A stretch of DNA of 45,265 nucleotides from Hymenobacter coccineus (GCF_001816125.1 NZ_MDZA01000188.1:1-45265); one strand, 5' to 3'. Shown: positions 8,083 to 17,378, counted from the stretch's first letter. Numbers and translations are program-made. The notes: generated by a model not told the origin, from the letters alone.

Positions 8083-8690
8083 TTACCCGACTTCCACTAT
8101 CGGGCCCGGCACCAGTCGCACTTTGCTAGGACCGCTACGCTTGAACAGCAAGCTCGCGCTTACCAATAAGAGCAGCACCATTGGCAACAACAGGGCCGTT
8201 GCAAAAGAATGGGCCGCGTCATTCAGAAAGTTGGCCTTCTGGTCGTTATTATCCTTATTGCGCTGGCAGGATTTGTAATAGGCCAGTACCAGCTCGCTTT
8301 TATAGGGCTCATAGGTAGCAGGCGGGGTAACGGTGACAGCTGGGTAGTGCTTGAATATGTTCTTCGCGCGCGACCGCGTATAATTTCACTTCAGTACCTT
8401 CGTCGTAAGGCTGTGTGAAATACCGAGTTGGTGAAAAACAGAATGGTAGCCGTGAATAACCCGGCTACGACGACGAGTAAGGGCTTCGGTAACTGCGCCA
8501 GACTGTAGACAATGAGCGGCGTGAGAAGGGCCACCGGCGACAGTACAAAGCCCGCCTACCCCAGCAGTCGCCCGGCCTTGCCTTCCAGGGCAGTCTTGCG
8601 CTCGTTTTCCTTGCCAAAGGTTTCCTTTATAAACTCCAGGTGCTGGTCCAACGTCGGGGACTCAGGCAGCAGGGTAGGGCCTACCACGGG
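8083..8690 (-). pseudogene. Decayed membrane protein
   Basis: Read on the minus strand from about 8690, one frame gives SPTLDQHLEFIKETFGKENE and, after a stop within 'RLLG*AGF', a hydrophobic block (FVLSPVALLTPLIVYSLAQL, then PKPLLVVVAGLFTATILFFT). In another frame the C-terminal part follows (YEPYKSELVLAYYKSCQRNK, then a last membrane segment ATALLLPMVLLLLVSASLLF), ending at the stop at 8083-8085. At least one nonsense codon and one frameshift separate the parts, so the gene is dead or badly damaged. I do not recognise the family; about three membrane segments are visible. Confidence 0.45.
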
Positions 8691-8743
8691 TGCTACTACC
8701 TATTAAGGTGACAGGCGTGTGGCGGCGAAAGAAACCGTGGTTA

Positions 8744-9619
8744 TCAGCTACAAATTGCAGCCGGGCCCGTAGGGTGGAGAAAACAGCCATGCTGGGCGCA
8801 CCAAGTGGTGAACTCCGCAATCAGCGCGCGGGAAATCGGCAGGCCGCAATCCAGTTCCACCCAGGCCCACTGCCCGTTGGGATTGATTTCCAGAAAATAA
8901 CACTGGCCATCCGTTGACTTTATCAGGTCAATGGCTCCGAACCGCAATTGCAAGGTCTGCACCAGGGCCACGCATTTGCCGGCTATGGTGGTTGGCCGTT
9001 CGTAAGCCCGAAATGGTAGTCGATCACGCCGCCAGCCCTGCCGGATAGCAGCCATGGCTTGGGAATCCACCGCCGCCGCAAAGACCTCTTGGCCCACTAC
9101 GGTCACGCGCGCCCCGTAGGCCTTGGGAATGTTGCGCTGGCAGATGCTGGGGGTTAGCAGACAGTCAAGTTGCGCGACGTGCTCCGGCTTCAGCTTGTTG
9201 GTAAAAAGTATCCGCTGCTCCTCGCCCTGCGCCACCCGGGTGTTGTAAAGCGGCTTCAGAAGAACCTCGCACTGGTGACGATGAAAAAAATCCCGCAAAG
9301 CTGATTTTTCATTGGTCACCAGCGTTTCCGGTACTGTAAAGCCCAGCTCCTCCGCCCGCTTAAGTTGGTAAAGCTTGTTTTCGACTTGAGTAGATGTAAG
9401 CTGGCTGGCTAACCCACTTGCAGTCCAGCAACAGGTACAGGGTTTGCAGCAGGGCCGCAGTTCCCCGGCCACGTACTCGGCTACGTGCGCCTCGGCCAGG
9501 GCAAGCACCGGTTTCTTGACGCGTCGGAACCACACGGCCGTGAAGCGCTCAATGCCTTTCAGGGCCAGGGACTGGCCCACACCTTGACGCGGGGCGAAAT
9601 CCTGGTGCTGGTGCAGCAA
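8744..9619 (-). pseudogene. Degraded ATP-grasp peptide maturase (graspetide/microviridin type)
   Basis: The C-terminal two thirds carry ATP-grasp ligase features: VENKLYQLKRAEELGFTVPE TL at the start of the central domain, and near the end CYFLEINPNGQWAWVE followed by GLPISRALIAEFTTW. That signature closely resembles the MvdD/PGM1-like enzymes that make ester or amide crosslinks in graspetides. Upstream (about 9390-9462) the expected sequence continues in another frame (GTAALLQTLYLLLDCKWVSQ P), so the frame is lost and regained. The usual N-terminal about 60 residues, before 'WFRR', are missing. No precursor peptide or partner gene remains nearby. Relict assignment: fairly sure; exact subfamily: unsure. 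Confidence 0.6.
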
Positions 9620-10025
9620 GGGGTAGCCCAGCCCATTAGGGACTGGACGACGGTTGAGCCGATCACCAAACAGCTGTTCTGGACGGAGCGAACGCAGCAG
9701 CTAGCCGCGTTTTGGCCCGGGTAGCTGGGCAAGGCCCTGTGCGGGCATTGAATGGGCCAGGAATCACTCGATCAATTACGCACGCAGTGGTTCATGAACG
9801 CGACCCGTGCGCTAAAAACAGGTCGATTGCCTGCTCTTGCTTGCATTGTTCGTTCGGGGGGGCCTACTGCCAAAAGCGTTTCTAGTGCCCTGTTCTTCTC
9901 CAGTAAACCACCCTGATTACGCTGGTGGCACTCGACTCGCTTAGCAAGAACGCCTACGCCAGCGAAGAGCCGTTTGGCTGGCATTAAGGCGCCGTTCGAA
10001 TTCGAAGGCAGCCAGCCGGCTCTAA

Positions 10026-10905
10026 GAACGTGTTTGGGAATTAGAGTAGCCCAAAAGAAAACGAGCCAGTAAGTAGCAGGCGGAGTTCCTAGGCTCCCAC
10101 TAGCTTTAGGGTTGACGTACATCAACCCCTTACTGACTCGCAGTGGCAAGTTATGGTGCCCCTGCTGCCACTGCGCCGAAAACGCCGCCATTGTTTACGG
10201 CAAGTACTTGATGCGATGCTTTATGTTTGCCGCACGGGTTGTCAGTGGCGTAATTTGCCTGCCTGCTTTCCACCCTGGTCAGTCGTGTATTACTACTTTG
10301 CGCAGTGGCGGGCAAATGGCACCTTCGAGCGCCTGAGTCAGGCCAGTAACCGCGCCGACCGGCTGGCCCAAGGACGCCTGCCGACGCCTTCGCTGGCGCT
10401 AGTCGATGCCCAAAGCGTCAAACTAGCCCCACGCCTGGGGCAGCAGCGTGGGCTCGATGCCCACAAACGAGTTAATGGACGCAAACGCCAGGGGCTCTGT
10501 GCTACGGGGGGACGCATTTGGCGGGTCGTGGTGCACGCGGCCCATGGCCACGACAGTCGCGGAGCTCTCCCGCTGTTGCCTGCGCAAGACCAGCTTCGTC
10601 CAGCCTGGGCTAGCCGCCTAGGCAGTGTCTTGACGGACAAGGCGTACAAAGGACGCTTTGCGCGGCAAACGCACACTTTGGGCTGGCAACACCAAGTGGC
10701 GAGTCGTCCACCAACGGCGACCCGCGGGTTTGTGCCGGTGGCTAAACGCTGGGTTGTCGAACGCACCTGTGCCTGGCTCAACTGCTTTCGCCGAGTGGTC
10801 ATGGACTACGAACGTCAGCCCGCTAGCCATGCCGCGTGGCTCTTTGTCGCCAACTTGACCATGTCCCTTCGGCGAGCCACTACCTCTTAATTCCCAAACA
10901 CGTTC
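10026..10905 (+). mobile_element. IS5-family insertion sequence (880 bp)
   Basis: The ends form a perfect 17-bp inverted repeat: GAACGTGTTTGGGAATT at 10026 and its complement ending at 10905. Both sides are flanked by TAA (10023-10025 and 10906-10908), a short target duplication of the kind IS5-family elements generate. Size and the encoded DDE transposase agree. The element separates the graspetide relic from the plasmid replication region. Confidence 0.85.
10153..10890 (+). CDS. IS5-family transposase
   Basis: A 245-aa DDE transposase. The N-terminal DUF4096-like part has CRTGCQWRNLPACFPPWSVV YYYF. The catalytic core includes LVDAQSVKLAPR (first Asp), VLTDKAYKG (second Asp) and VAKRWVVERTCAWLNCFRR (Glu of the Y-2-R-E signature). 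The ATG at 10153 is the first in frame, but family members usually begin about 15 residues earlier. Here the upstream frame reads HQPLTDSQWQV with no start codon visible (GTA at the expected place), so the true start may be non-canonical or lost. The stop lies 15 bp from the right inverted repeat. Confidence 0.8.
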   Translation: MVPLLPLRRKRRHCLRQVLDAMLYVCRTGCQWRNLPACFPPWSVVYYYFAQWRANGTFERLSQASNRADRLAQGRLPTPSLALVDAQSVKLAPRLGQQRGLDAHKRVNGRKRQGLCATGGRIWRVVVHAAHGHDSRGALPLLPAQDQLRPAWASRLGSVLTDKAYKGRFARQTHTLGWQHQVASRPPTATRGFVPVAKRWVVERTCAWLNCFRRVVMDYERQPASHAAWLFVANLTMSLRRATTS

Positions 10906-11008
10906 TAAGCGCTTAGCTTAGCAATGACTGAAGGGACTACATAGTAGGCCCCGTGAGTACTCTGCCAGAGCAGAGCTTAGTTTGAACTGAACCCTGCCCC
11001 CCGCTGAG

Positions 11009-11190
11009 CTATTTGAGATGAGCCTCCAGTGGTTGCAGCCGTACGGCCGGCGCCGCGGGGCCCTGCACCGGCACGCGCGCCGAGGCGTAACCCAGGCACG
11101 ATACCCGCACCGAGTTGGCCCGCTGCCCGGCCGGCAGAAAGAGTGCAAACGCACCATCGGCGTTGCTCACGGTACCTAGCTTACTGGGCA
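11009..11190 (-). pseudogene. Fragment of a carboxypeptidase-regulatory-like (SusC/TonB-receptor-type) domain
   Basis: The C-terminal part of a minus-strand frame reads GTVSNADGAFALFLPAGQ followed by SVRVSCLGYASARV. This is the beta-sandwich repeat typical of the N-terminal domain of Bacteroidota outer-membrane receptors. Upstream in the same frame the sequence loses similarity, and no receptor barrel follows. It is therefore a remnant, possibly disrupted with the neighbouring IS5 insertion. Confidence 0.4.
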
Positions 11191-11725
11191 ATTGAGCAGC
11201 GCGTAGAGCCGGGCGCCGCAGGTGGTGACGGACGCCGTCCAGCCTGGGCAGCACCTGACGAGCCGCCAGGTCGCTGGCGTACAGCTGTGCTGCACTGGGC
11301 CCAGCAAGCCGTAGACGGGTAGGTCTAAAACGGGCACTCCTGGGGCGGCCGCCAGGTAGCTGGGCTAGGTGCGTCAAGTCCGCGAACACAAACGCGACGA
11401 CTGGGCCCTCCAGCAGCAGGTTAGGACGAAACCCGAATTGGACCCAGGTGGTGGGGCGCAGGGCAGTGTCTGCGTCCGCCGGGGCACCGCGGCGTGGTGG
11501 TAGGGGTACCAGCGGAGTAACTGTGTTGCCATTGCCTGCCATGAAGTATCCCCGCCTCGGCGCGCGGTCTCTGGTCGGCCTGCTAGCCATGGCATGTGGC
11601 ACCCCCGAGTCCAGGGTTTCATTCGAATTTTATCACTCTCGCCGTGCCGGCTTTCCCCGAGCACCTGGCCTTTGGTAACCCCAGCGGGGTCCAGGTTTCC
11701 CTGGACTACTACCGTTCTTTTCCGG

Positions 11726-12919
11726 TCACTTCTTAACCAGCCACTCCTCACCAGCCCGCAGCTCGGCAACAAAGCCATCGGCTAGGTAGACCTGCTCCAC
11801 ATGCTGCGCAAAGGTTTCCTCCTGGCGCCTGCTCTTCAAGAAGGGTCCGGGATTGTCATAAATTTCCCGAACCGCGCTCATGCTGAAGGCAATTTCAGGC
11901 TCCGCAACTGGTGCCAGCAGTAGCTTTTTCTTTGGTTCGGCCTGCTTTCGGCTTCCCAGATATTCTTCAAGTAAGTACTTTTCTATTAACGCTTTGTAGA
12001 TAGCTCCGGCTAATTTTTTAACCTTGCCCAGGCTGTGCTGCCGCTGAATGCGTGTCAAGACAAAGTCGACGTACCCTAAGTCGTATTCGCCCGTTTCCAA
12101 TTGCCGGGCAATCTGGGTAATGCTGCGTTTGCTTACCCCTACTTGTTGCAAGGAAAATCCCCAGTCCGACGTGTTGTCACTGGAAGCCCCATCCTCGGTG
12201 GCCAACGTCTTTTTTGTTGCACCCTCCGTCAGGTGCAGCAGGAATTTGATGCGTTTTACTACCTGGCTTTCCCTTTCCAGCTCGAACGTAAAGGGCAGGT
12301 CGGTCCCGGCCAGTTCGTCCTGGGCCTTGTCGAGTACCCGCGATTTAAGTGAACTGAACCGCGGGTACTCGTGCTCGGCGATGTTGAGTACGAAGCGTAG
12401 TTGGTCAACGCTCATTGTGCGGCGCCCGAAGTCAGCGTATTCCTTTAGTAGCCAATAGATGCGCAAGGAGTAGGGACTCTTGAGTTTGCGTAGTTGCGCC
12501 AGGGCCGCCGTCGTAAAGTTGCCACTTTGCCGCAGCTGAAGCAAATAAGGCATGATCAGCGGGTTGAAGATGGCCAGTACGCCGCCCAGATCCCCCCGGT
12601 ACTCCGCCTTGGACATCAGGGGCAAGTACTGGTAATTGGGCTTTTTACGCCGCCGCCGCGTTCCCTCTTCCAGGTCTTCGATGTAAAGGGTGAACTGGGT
12701 CAGCTTCTCACACATTTCGTCTACCTGCTCGTAAGCTGAGCCGCCGCGGCGGTCAAACACTAACTCGCTGACCGGCACGAAGTGTTCTTTGAAGTCCGCG
12801 TCCTCAAACTCAATGCGGGCCAGCAGCGCCAGAAACAAGCGCATCTGCAAAGGCAAGAAGCTGAAACGCGCGTTAATCAGGGCGTTATGCTGGGCAACAA
12901 TCTTATCGGGCTCTTCCAT
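11726..12919 (-). CDS. Plasmid replication initiator (Rep_3 family)
   Basis: A 397-aa initiator from the ATG at 12917-12919 (MEEPDKIVAQHNALINARFS FL). An upstream GTG at 12946 is rejected because the extra residues are simply the translation of an iteron. Tandem winged-helix domains are expected at about residues 15-130 and 140-260: LPLQMRLFLALLARIE, then LRKLKSPYSLRIYWLLKEYA, a signature of RepB/Rep_3 proteins. It should bind the iterons at 12925-13173 and open the AT-rich DNA beyond them. The C-terminal about 130 residues are variable and helical. An extra iteron lies inside the gene (12205-12221). The iterons overlap the promoter region, so autoregulation is likely, by analogy with other iteron plasmids. 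Confidence 0.85.
   Translation of the reverse strand: MEEPDKIVAQHNALINARFSFLPLQMRLFLALLARIEFEDADFKEHFVPVSELVFDRRGGSAYEQVDEMCEKLTQFTLYIEDLEEGTRRRRKKPNYQYLPLMSKAEYRGDLGGVLAIFNPLIMPYLLQLRQSGNFTTAALAQLRKLKSPYSLRIYWLLKEYADFGRRTMSVDQLRFVLNIAEHEYPRFSSLKSRVLDKAQDELAGTDLPFTFELERESQVVKRIKFLLHLTEGATKKTLATEDGASSDNTSDWGFSLQQVGVSKRSITQIARQLETGEYDLGYVDFVLTRIQRQHSLGKVKKLAGAIYKALIEKYLLEEYLGSRKQAEPKKKLLLAPVAEPEIAFSMSAVREIYDNPGPFLKSRRQEETFAQHVEQVYLADGFVAELRAGEEWLVKK
12205..12221 (+). repeat. Intragenic iteron
   Basis: ACGTCTTTTTTGTTGCA, identical to the origin iterons, lies inside the rep coding sequence about 700 bp from the main array. Confidence 0.85.
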
Positions 12920-12924
12920 GCTAA

Positions 12925-13173
12925 ACGTCTTTTTTGTTGCACCCACGTCTTTTTTGTTGCATCCTGCCGGCGAGTAGACGTCTTTTTTGTTGCAACTTGA
13001 CGTCTATTTTGTTGCAGGCTAACGTCTTTTCTGTTGCACCCTGACGTCTATTTTGTTGCAACTGACCATTTGGGGGAATTAGTAATCAGTTAGTTAGGCC
13101 AACTATAATACTACTATAATAGGAGTAATAATAAAAAAAAGCTAGCTTTTAAATGGACGCCTTTTTTGTTGCA
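12925..13173 (+). repeat. Iteron array (replication origin)
   Basis: Seven copies of a 17-bp unit, consensus ACGTCTTTTTTGTTGCA, start at 12925, 12945, 12978, 13000, 13022, 13044 and 13157. Four consecutive copies (12978 to 13044) are spaced exactly 22 bp apart, two helical turns; the last copy is isolated. Single-base variants occur (TATTTT, TTTTCT, CCTTTT). The A/T-rich stretch 13075-13150 between the sixth and seventh copies is the likely unwinding element. Together with the adjacent Rep_3 gene this defines an iteron-type plasmid origin. Confidence 0.9.
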
Positions 13174-13191
13174 ACCGAGTTAGCTTTTAAG

Positions 13192-13245
13192 GTATAAAAA
13201 AGTATAACCGTGAGAAAAAAAATTGCGCTTTATACTTTTTTATAC
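13192..13245. terminator. Perfect 16-bp hairpin after parAB
   Basis: GTATAAAAAAGTATAA (13192-13207) pairs perfectly with 13230-13245 across a 22-nt loop. It starts 10 nt beyond the stop of the parB-like gene on the minus strand and ends before the outermost iteron. A terminator insulating the partition operon from the origin is the simplest reading; a role in origin structure is possible. Confidence 0.6.
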
Positions 13246-13254
13246 TGATGATTT

Positions 13255-13695
13255 TTAAGCTTTTGTGCGATTTATTTTCTTTATGACCGCCGCCAACTGC
13301 TCGGCGGGCAATGGCTGCTGCGAGTTGGGCAGTTCAGCCAGGGCCGTCAACAGCACTTTGTTCACGAACTTACGAATTTCGAAGCCGGGCTCCCAGAACT
13401 CCGCCTGCTTAAGCGTCAGGTACACTTGGTCGTGCAAGTAGGTGCCAAAAGGAATCCAGCGGTCGCCGACGATGCCCCCTCCCCCACTGCCTGCGTTTGC
13501 CGGTGACGTAGTAGCGGGCGGCGTAGTAGCTGGTGGGACTAGAGATCCGGCTGGTGCGCCTGGTAAACGAGTGCCGTACAGCTTCTGGTCGTTCTCGGCC
13601 TGGATGCGTTGTTGCTCTTCGGGCGAGAGCGCAGGCACAGTTGGTTGCTCCCGTAGCAGAGCGGTTAGCGAAGGACGCTTGGTTTTGCTGTTCAT
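13255..13695 (-). CDS. Small ParB-like partition partner
   Basis: A 146-aa protein whose ATG overlaps the parA stop (ATGA, 13692-13695), the normal arrangement of a partition operon. The N-terminus is basic (MNSKTKRPSLTALLREQP) and followed by a Gln/Glu-rich helix; the middle is a Pro/Thr/Ala/Gly linker; the C-terminus is a compact helical domain (TYLHDQVYLTLKQAEFWEPG, then FVNKVLLTALAELPN). There is no classical ParB/Spo0J motif. Function as the centromere-binding partner is inferred from position and size. Confidence 0.6.
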   Translation of the reverse strand: MNSKTKRPSLTALLREQPTVPALSPEEQQRIQAENDQKLYGTRLPGAPAGSLVPPATTPPATTSPANAGSGGGGIVGDRWIPFGTYLHDQVYLTLKQAEFWEPGFEIRKFVNKVLLTALAELPNSQQPLPAEQLAAVIKKINRTKA

Positions 13696-14453
13696 AGACG
13701 GGCAAGGATTTCGCGGGTGAGCGCTTCGTAATCGTGGGCCCCGTTACTGGCCGGGGCCCAGTGGTAAATGCTTTCCTGTTGAATCTGGGCTTCGGCCAAG
13801 GAGACGTTTTCGCGGATGGTGGTGTTGAGCACCAGCTGTTCCGCGGCGTAGCGCTCCCCAATCAATTCGACTATCTCGTGGTGCAGCCGCCGCCGGTACT
13901 TGGGCGAGTACTTTGTGAAGAACAACCCGCCTACCCGCAACTGTGGATTGAAGTGTTCGCTCACGCGGGCGCAGGCGTCGAGCAGATTTGTTAAGCCGGT
14001 ATAGCCGTAAAATTCGGGCTGACACGGAATGAACACCCGGTCGCTGGCGACCAGTGCAGCGTAGGTGAGCGCCGAGAGCCGGGGCGGGGTATCGAGTAGG
14101 CAGTAGTCGAACTGGTTGTGCAACGGCTCTAATCCAGTGCGCAGGATGTGCTCGTAACCGAACTGCTGGGCCAGTACCTTTTCCAGAAAATCCAGTTCGG
14201 CAGTCGCGGCTACTAAGCTTAGCTTATCGTTTAGGGGCACCACTACCTCCGCCAGGGTAGCCTTCTTGCTCAGCACCAGACCTAAATCAGGGTACGTCGC
14301 TGGCAAGCGAAGCGATTGCGTGAGATTGCCCTGCGCGTCGCAGTCGACTAACAGGACTTTGCGCCCATCCCGCACGAGCGTTTGGGCTACGTTCAGGGTG
14401 GAAGTGGTCTTGCCAACTCCCCCCTTATGATTGGCAAATGTGATAATCTTCAT
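13692..14453 (-). CDS. parA: ParA-family partition ATPase
   Basis: A 253-aa Walker-type ATPase. The ATG at 14451-14453 starts MKIITFANHKGGVGKTTSTL with the deviant Walker A motif KGGVGKTT. The switch region VLLVDCDAQGNLTQSL and the Walker B-like FDYCLLDTPPRLSALTYAAL follow. The upstream 22-codon extension is rejected because it is Cys/Ser-rich leader sequence. There is no N-terminal HTH, so this is the short (type Ib-like) ParA. It drives segregation of the replicon together with the downstream small partner. The operon ends in the hairpin at 13192-13245. Confidence 0.9.
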   Translation of the reverse strand: MKIITFANHKGGVGKTTSTLNVAQTLVRDGRKVLLVDCDAQGNLTQSLRLPATYPDLGLVLSKKATLAEVVVPLNDKLSLVAATAELDFLEKVLAQQFGYEHILRTGLEPLHNQFDYCLLDTPPRLSALTYAALVASDRVFIPCQPEFYGYTGLTNLLDACARVSEHFNPQLRVGGLFFTKYSPKYRRRLHHEIVELIGERYAAEQLVLNTTIRENVSLAEAQIQQESIYHWAPASNGAHDYEALTREILARL

Positions 14454-15290
14454 AGCCGAGCAGTTGCTTAATGGTTGACAATAATAAGCAGATACCAAGC
14501 AACAGTTTATATAACTCATTAAATAAACTTGACTTATTAAATAAGTTAATAAGAGTAACGATCATTTACTGATAATTAACTTTCTGATTATTAACAATTT
14601 ATTAGGCAATAAATTAAGTTTACTCAAATTGCTCAACTTATTACGTTTATTCAACATATGTTATGAGTTTGATAAGCTTAGTAAGCTTACTGAGGAGTTA
14701 ACCCGTGTTGCTTGCTGGTGTGGTGCTCCACCGCTAACCAAAACGCTACGCCGCCGAACGCTGCAGAACATGGGCGATGCCCGCCAGTAACTATCCAAAG
14801 CACTAGCTCACCCAGGGTGGCGCGGTACTGCGAACGATTAGTCCCTTGAAGCTACTACCGACGCACCCGGTCCGTTACAGATCTTGGCGATTTGACGGCC
14901 CGCACGCAAGCGTTAAAACTACGCGCAGGCAACTACTTGTTGCACCTGCCACTAAGTCGCTCCGCTACTTCTAAACATTAGCCTTTAACTGTGCACTGCC
15001 ACAAGATAAAACGGCTGCGGGTCACTGCGATTGACCGGCTGGCTGCAGTGGCAACTATTGGGAACCATGCAGTTTGGTTAGTTAAACTTGCTTCAATAAG
15101 CTTAACTTATTATAATTATTGAGGGAAATCCAGTAAGGTTTGCGCGTAACTAGCAGCGGCCGTGGTTTAGCGAGCACTACTAAATGGCTTAAGAAGTTGG
15201 ATGATGAGGGTAGAATCTATCAAATAATAAGCTCAATAAGTTGAAAAAGTTATATAAGTTTAACAAGTTGCATAAATAGTTCGTGCGCCA
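14454..15290. other. AT-rich non-coding zone upstream of parA; candidate centromere
   Basis: No gene is supported. Two AT-rich patches (14520-14700 and 15080-15290) flank a more GC-rich middle. The motif AATAAGTT or its complement AACTTATT occurs at 14540-14547, 14635-14642, 15104-15111 and 15235-15242, with further variants such as ATAAGCTTA and ATAAGTTTAAC. Repeated short motifs directly upstream of a parAB operon are the usual form of a plasmid partition site. The parA promoter must also lie at the left edge of this zone. Confidence 0.45.
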
Positions 15291-15932
15291 CTTGTACATA
15301 GTTATTGGCGCAATAGCAAGTGACCAAACAGCTGCGTGGCTAGGGCGGTGCTGCGCAAAAATTTTGCGGGCCGGTGAGGTTTAGGGGGGCTCGACACAGA
15401 AACTGGTGCCATCCAGAAAGAGTCTTACAAGACAAAGGAGGGTAAAGCAAATAGGGTAGGGGCAGCGAATCAAAAGGTTTACTCCACCGCCGGTGCAGCA
15501 AGTGAGTTAGCTTTCACACAGTGGGGTGTTGTTAAACAACTAGAGTAAAACCTCCGACTCAAGCGCACAGCTGCTCAATTTCTGTAATTAGTGCCCTGTC
15601 TGACAATGTATTATCTGGCACATGGGGAAAATAATAGTCTTAACGTTCGTTTTCAATACCCGGGTTCGATTACTTTAGGGGACGGGTGAGACTAGTGGGT
15701 TTTCGATGCGCTTACCCCGCTTTTGCCCCTTATCACGAGCAACCGCACCAGTGGGCCACGGACTCGGAGGTTTTCCCCAATTTGTTTAACAACACCCAAT
15801 AATGGGCAGCACCCAGTTCAGTTGCCCGCGCGGAAACGGCGCAGCCGGCCGACACCAGGGGCCCAAACAGCTCCGTGCCCGCCACGCCGTCTCAGAACCG
15901 CTGGCACTGGGGCAGGGGCTCGGAAGGGCGGC
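15291..15932. other. No gene seen
   Basis: About 640 bp without a credible frame. A plus-strand frame at 15723-16025 is Arg/Pro/Thr-rich and overlaps a better minus-strand gene. A tRNA-like T-loop sequence (GGTTCGATTA near 15663) has no matching stems. Confidence 0.4.
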
Positions 15933-16406
15933 TTAACGACGCTTTCGGCCGCGCCAACGGGGCGCGTCGTCGCTGGAAAGGAGCGGGCCCTCCGCGTCCT
16001 CCACGGTGACCCGCTGCAGGCTTAGGGTGTGCAGCCAGCGGGCGAGGGCGTCCGTCGCGTCAACTTCACGGGTGCGGTTTTCCTCAAAGTACGCCTGCGC
16101 GTCCGCGGCCAGCCCCTCCGCCAGCGGGAACAGGTCCACCGGCGCAACGGCGTGCTCGATCAGGTCAAAAGGTTCGGGATCGCCCAGGCTTTCCAGCCAG
16201 CGCACGGCCCGCGCCAGCCACAGTTGCCGCAGCACCTGGGGCTGCGCTTGCACGGCGGCGACCAAGGCCAACTCACTTTCCAACCCGAGCCGCCGCACCT
16301 CCGCCGCGGCGGCTCCGCCGTCGGGGTGCACCGCCCAGTACTGTTCGAGCAGCTCCGGGGTGATCTCGGCTTCGTCCTGGTCAAATTCAAAAACAATGCG
16401 CATCAT
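15933..16406 (-). CDS. Hypothetical acidic protein
   Basis: A 157-aa protein from MMRIVFEFDQDEAEITPELL (ATG at 16404-16406), with a second in-frame ATG one codon later. It is acidic and helical (AAAAEVRRLGLESELALVAA; ALARWLHTLSLQ) and ends in a basic tail (RWRGRKRR). No family is recognised. It lies between the partition region and an RHH-like gene, in the same direction as both. The coding call is supported by the contrast between this smooth composition and the Arg/Ser-rich opposite frames. Confidence 0.55.
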   Translation of the reverse strand: MMRIVFEFDQDEAEITPELLEQYWAVHPDGGAAAAEVRRLGLESELALVAAVQAQPQVLRQLWLARAVRWLESLGDPEPFDLIEHAVAPVDLFPLAEGLAADAQAYFEENRTREVDATDALARWLHTLSLQRVTVEDAEGPLLSSDDAPRWRGRKRR

Positions 16407-16674
16407 GGCCTCGGCATGAAAAAGTAAAGGAATTGTTGGGGGTCGGGACGCCCCGGAGCACCGGCCTTCAGGTAATCGGGCGGCGCTGGTCGCCGGGCCC
16501 AAGTACGGCAGCGCCTGCTCCTACCACTTCCGGGCCCGGCCTGCGAGGCCGTTGAGCGAATCGACAGGCTGCGAAATGCGCCGGAGCCGTACGTTGGGCC
16601 CGGAACCGATCTCGGCGCGACGGGCGGTTACCCCGGTACTGGCCGGGCGGGCGCAAGCGTTCCGGCCCGATGTG
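16407..16674. other. Spacer without a supported gene
   Basis: Short frames on both strands lack any recognisable motif. Confidence 0.4.
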
Positions 16675-16974
16675 CTACGACTTCTCCCCCAGGCCAACGC
16701 CTGCGTACTGCTTGTTGGCGTCAAAGAAGCGTTTCAATGCCTGGTTTAGTACGTCCGTCGTGCGGGCCCCGCCGGGCTTGTGCGCTTGGTACTGCGCGAG
16801 TTGCCGCTTGTTGTCTTCCGTAATAGTGGAGGTGAAAGGATGCTTTTTGTCCTTCTTTTCCTCCACTACCCCCTGCTTCGCCGGCTTTGGGGGGCCCGGT
16901 TTATTTTTGGCAGCAGGGGTAGGGGCAGGGGCCAGCAATGCACTGGCGGGGCTCCTGTTGTTGGCGGAACTCAT
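16675..16974 (-). CDS. Small ribbon-helix-helix-like DNA-binding protein
   Basis: A 99-aa protein from MSSANNRSPASALLAPAPTP (ATG at 16972-16974). The N-terminal half is a Pro/Lys-rich flexible arm (KNKPGPPKPAKQG, EEKKDKKHPF). The C-terminal half, TSTITEDNKRQLAQYQAHKP then TTDVLNQALKRFFDANKQY, has the strand-helix-helix pattern of RHH proteins. This matches the layout of small plasmid centromere-binding or copy-control proteins (ParG/omega-like). No ParA gene is adjacent. Function inferred; confidence in RHH fold moderate. Confidence 0.5.
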   Translation of the reverse strand: MSSANNRSPASALLAPAPTPAAKNKPGPPKPAKQGVVEEKKDKKHPFTSTITEDNKRQLAQYQAHKPGGARTTDVLNQALKRFFDANKQYAGVGLGEKS

Positions 16975-17378
16975 ACGAGCGAAGGGACGGAATAAAAAGA
17001 AGCGAGTGGTGCGGCGCGCGTAGGCACAGCACCCCCTGGGGTACGGGTGCTTGGGCAAAGCAGGCGAGGGCCACGGCTTCCGGCGCTGTGGACGCCCGTT
17101 CGCGTGTCGCCACTCGGCAGGTCTGCCCGTGGGGGCCGCAGGGGAGGGGTTGAGCACATGAAGCCGGGAAACAAACAAATAAGTCGTTCGCGCAGCAGCG
17201 CGGCCAAGAAGCGCCCTTGGCCACCATAACCGGAGGAGCGAACGCCGACAAGAGAAGCAGAACTACTTGCTGCAATATGCAGCTGATAAATTTAAAAGAC
17301 AGCAAAATACGCAATTTTATTCATAATATTTTAGTAAAATGCGGATTTACAGGCGGGTAGTTTTGCGTGGTTTCCCGC

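Noticed and set aside
9485..9724. 79-codon plus-strand frame opposite the maturase relic
   Set aside because: Mostly antisense to the maturase remnant, and the tail beyond it has no recognised family.
12920..12946. GTG start of rep at 12946
   Set aside because: The nine extra residues are encoded by the iteron repeat itself; the ATG at 12919 gives the usual Rep_3 N-terminus.
12925..13173. CRISPR array
   Set aside because: The repeats are 17 bp with very short, similar spacers next to a Rep_3 gene; this is an iteron array. No cas genes are present.
15655..15690. tRNA-like T-loop sequence GGTTCGATTA
   Set aside because: The flanking bases cannot form the T stem, and no acceptor, D or anticodon arms are present.
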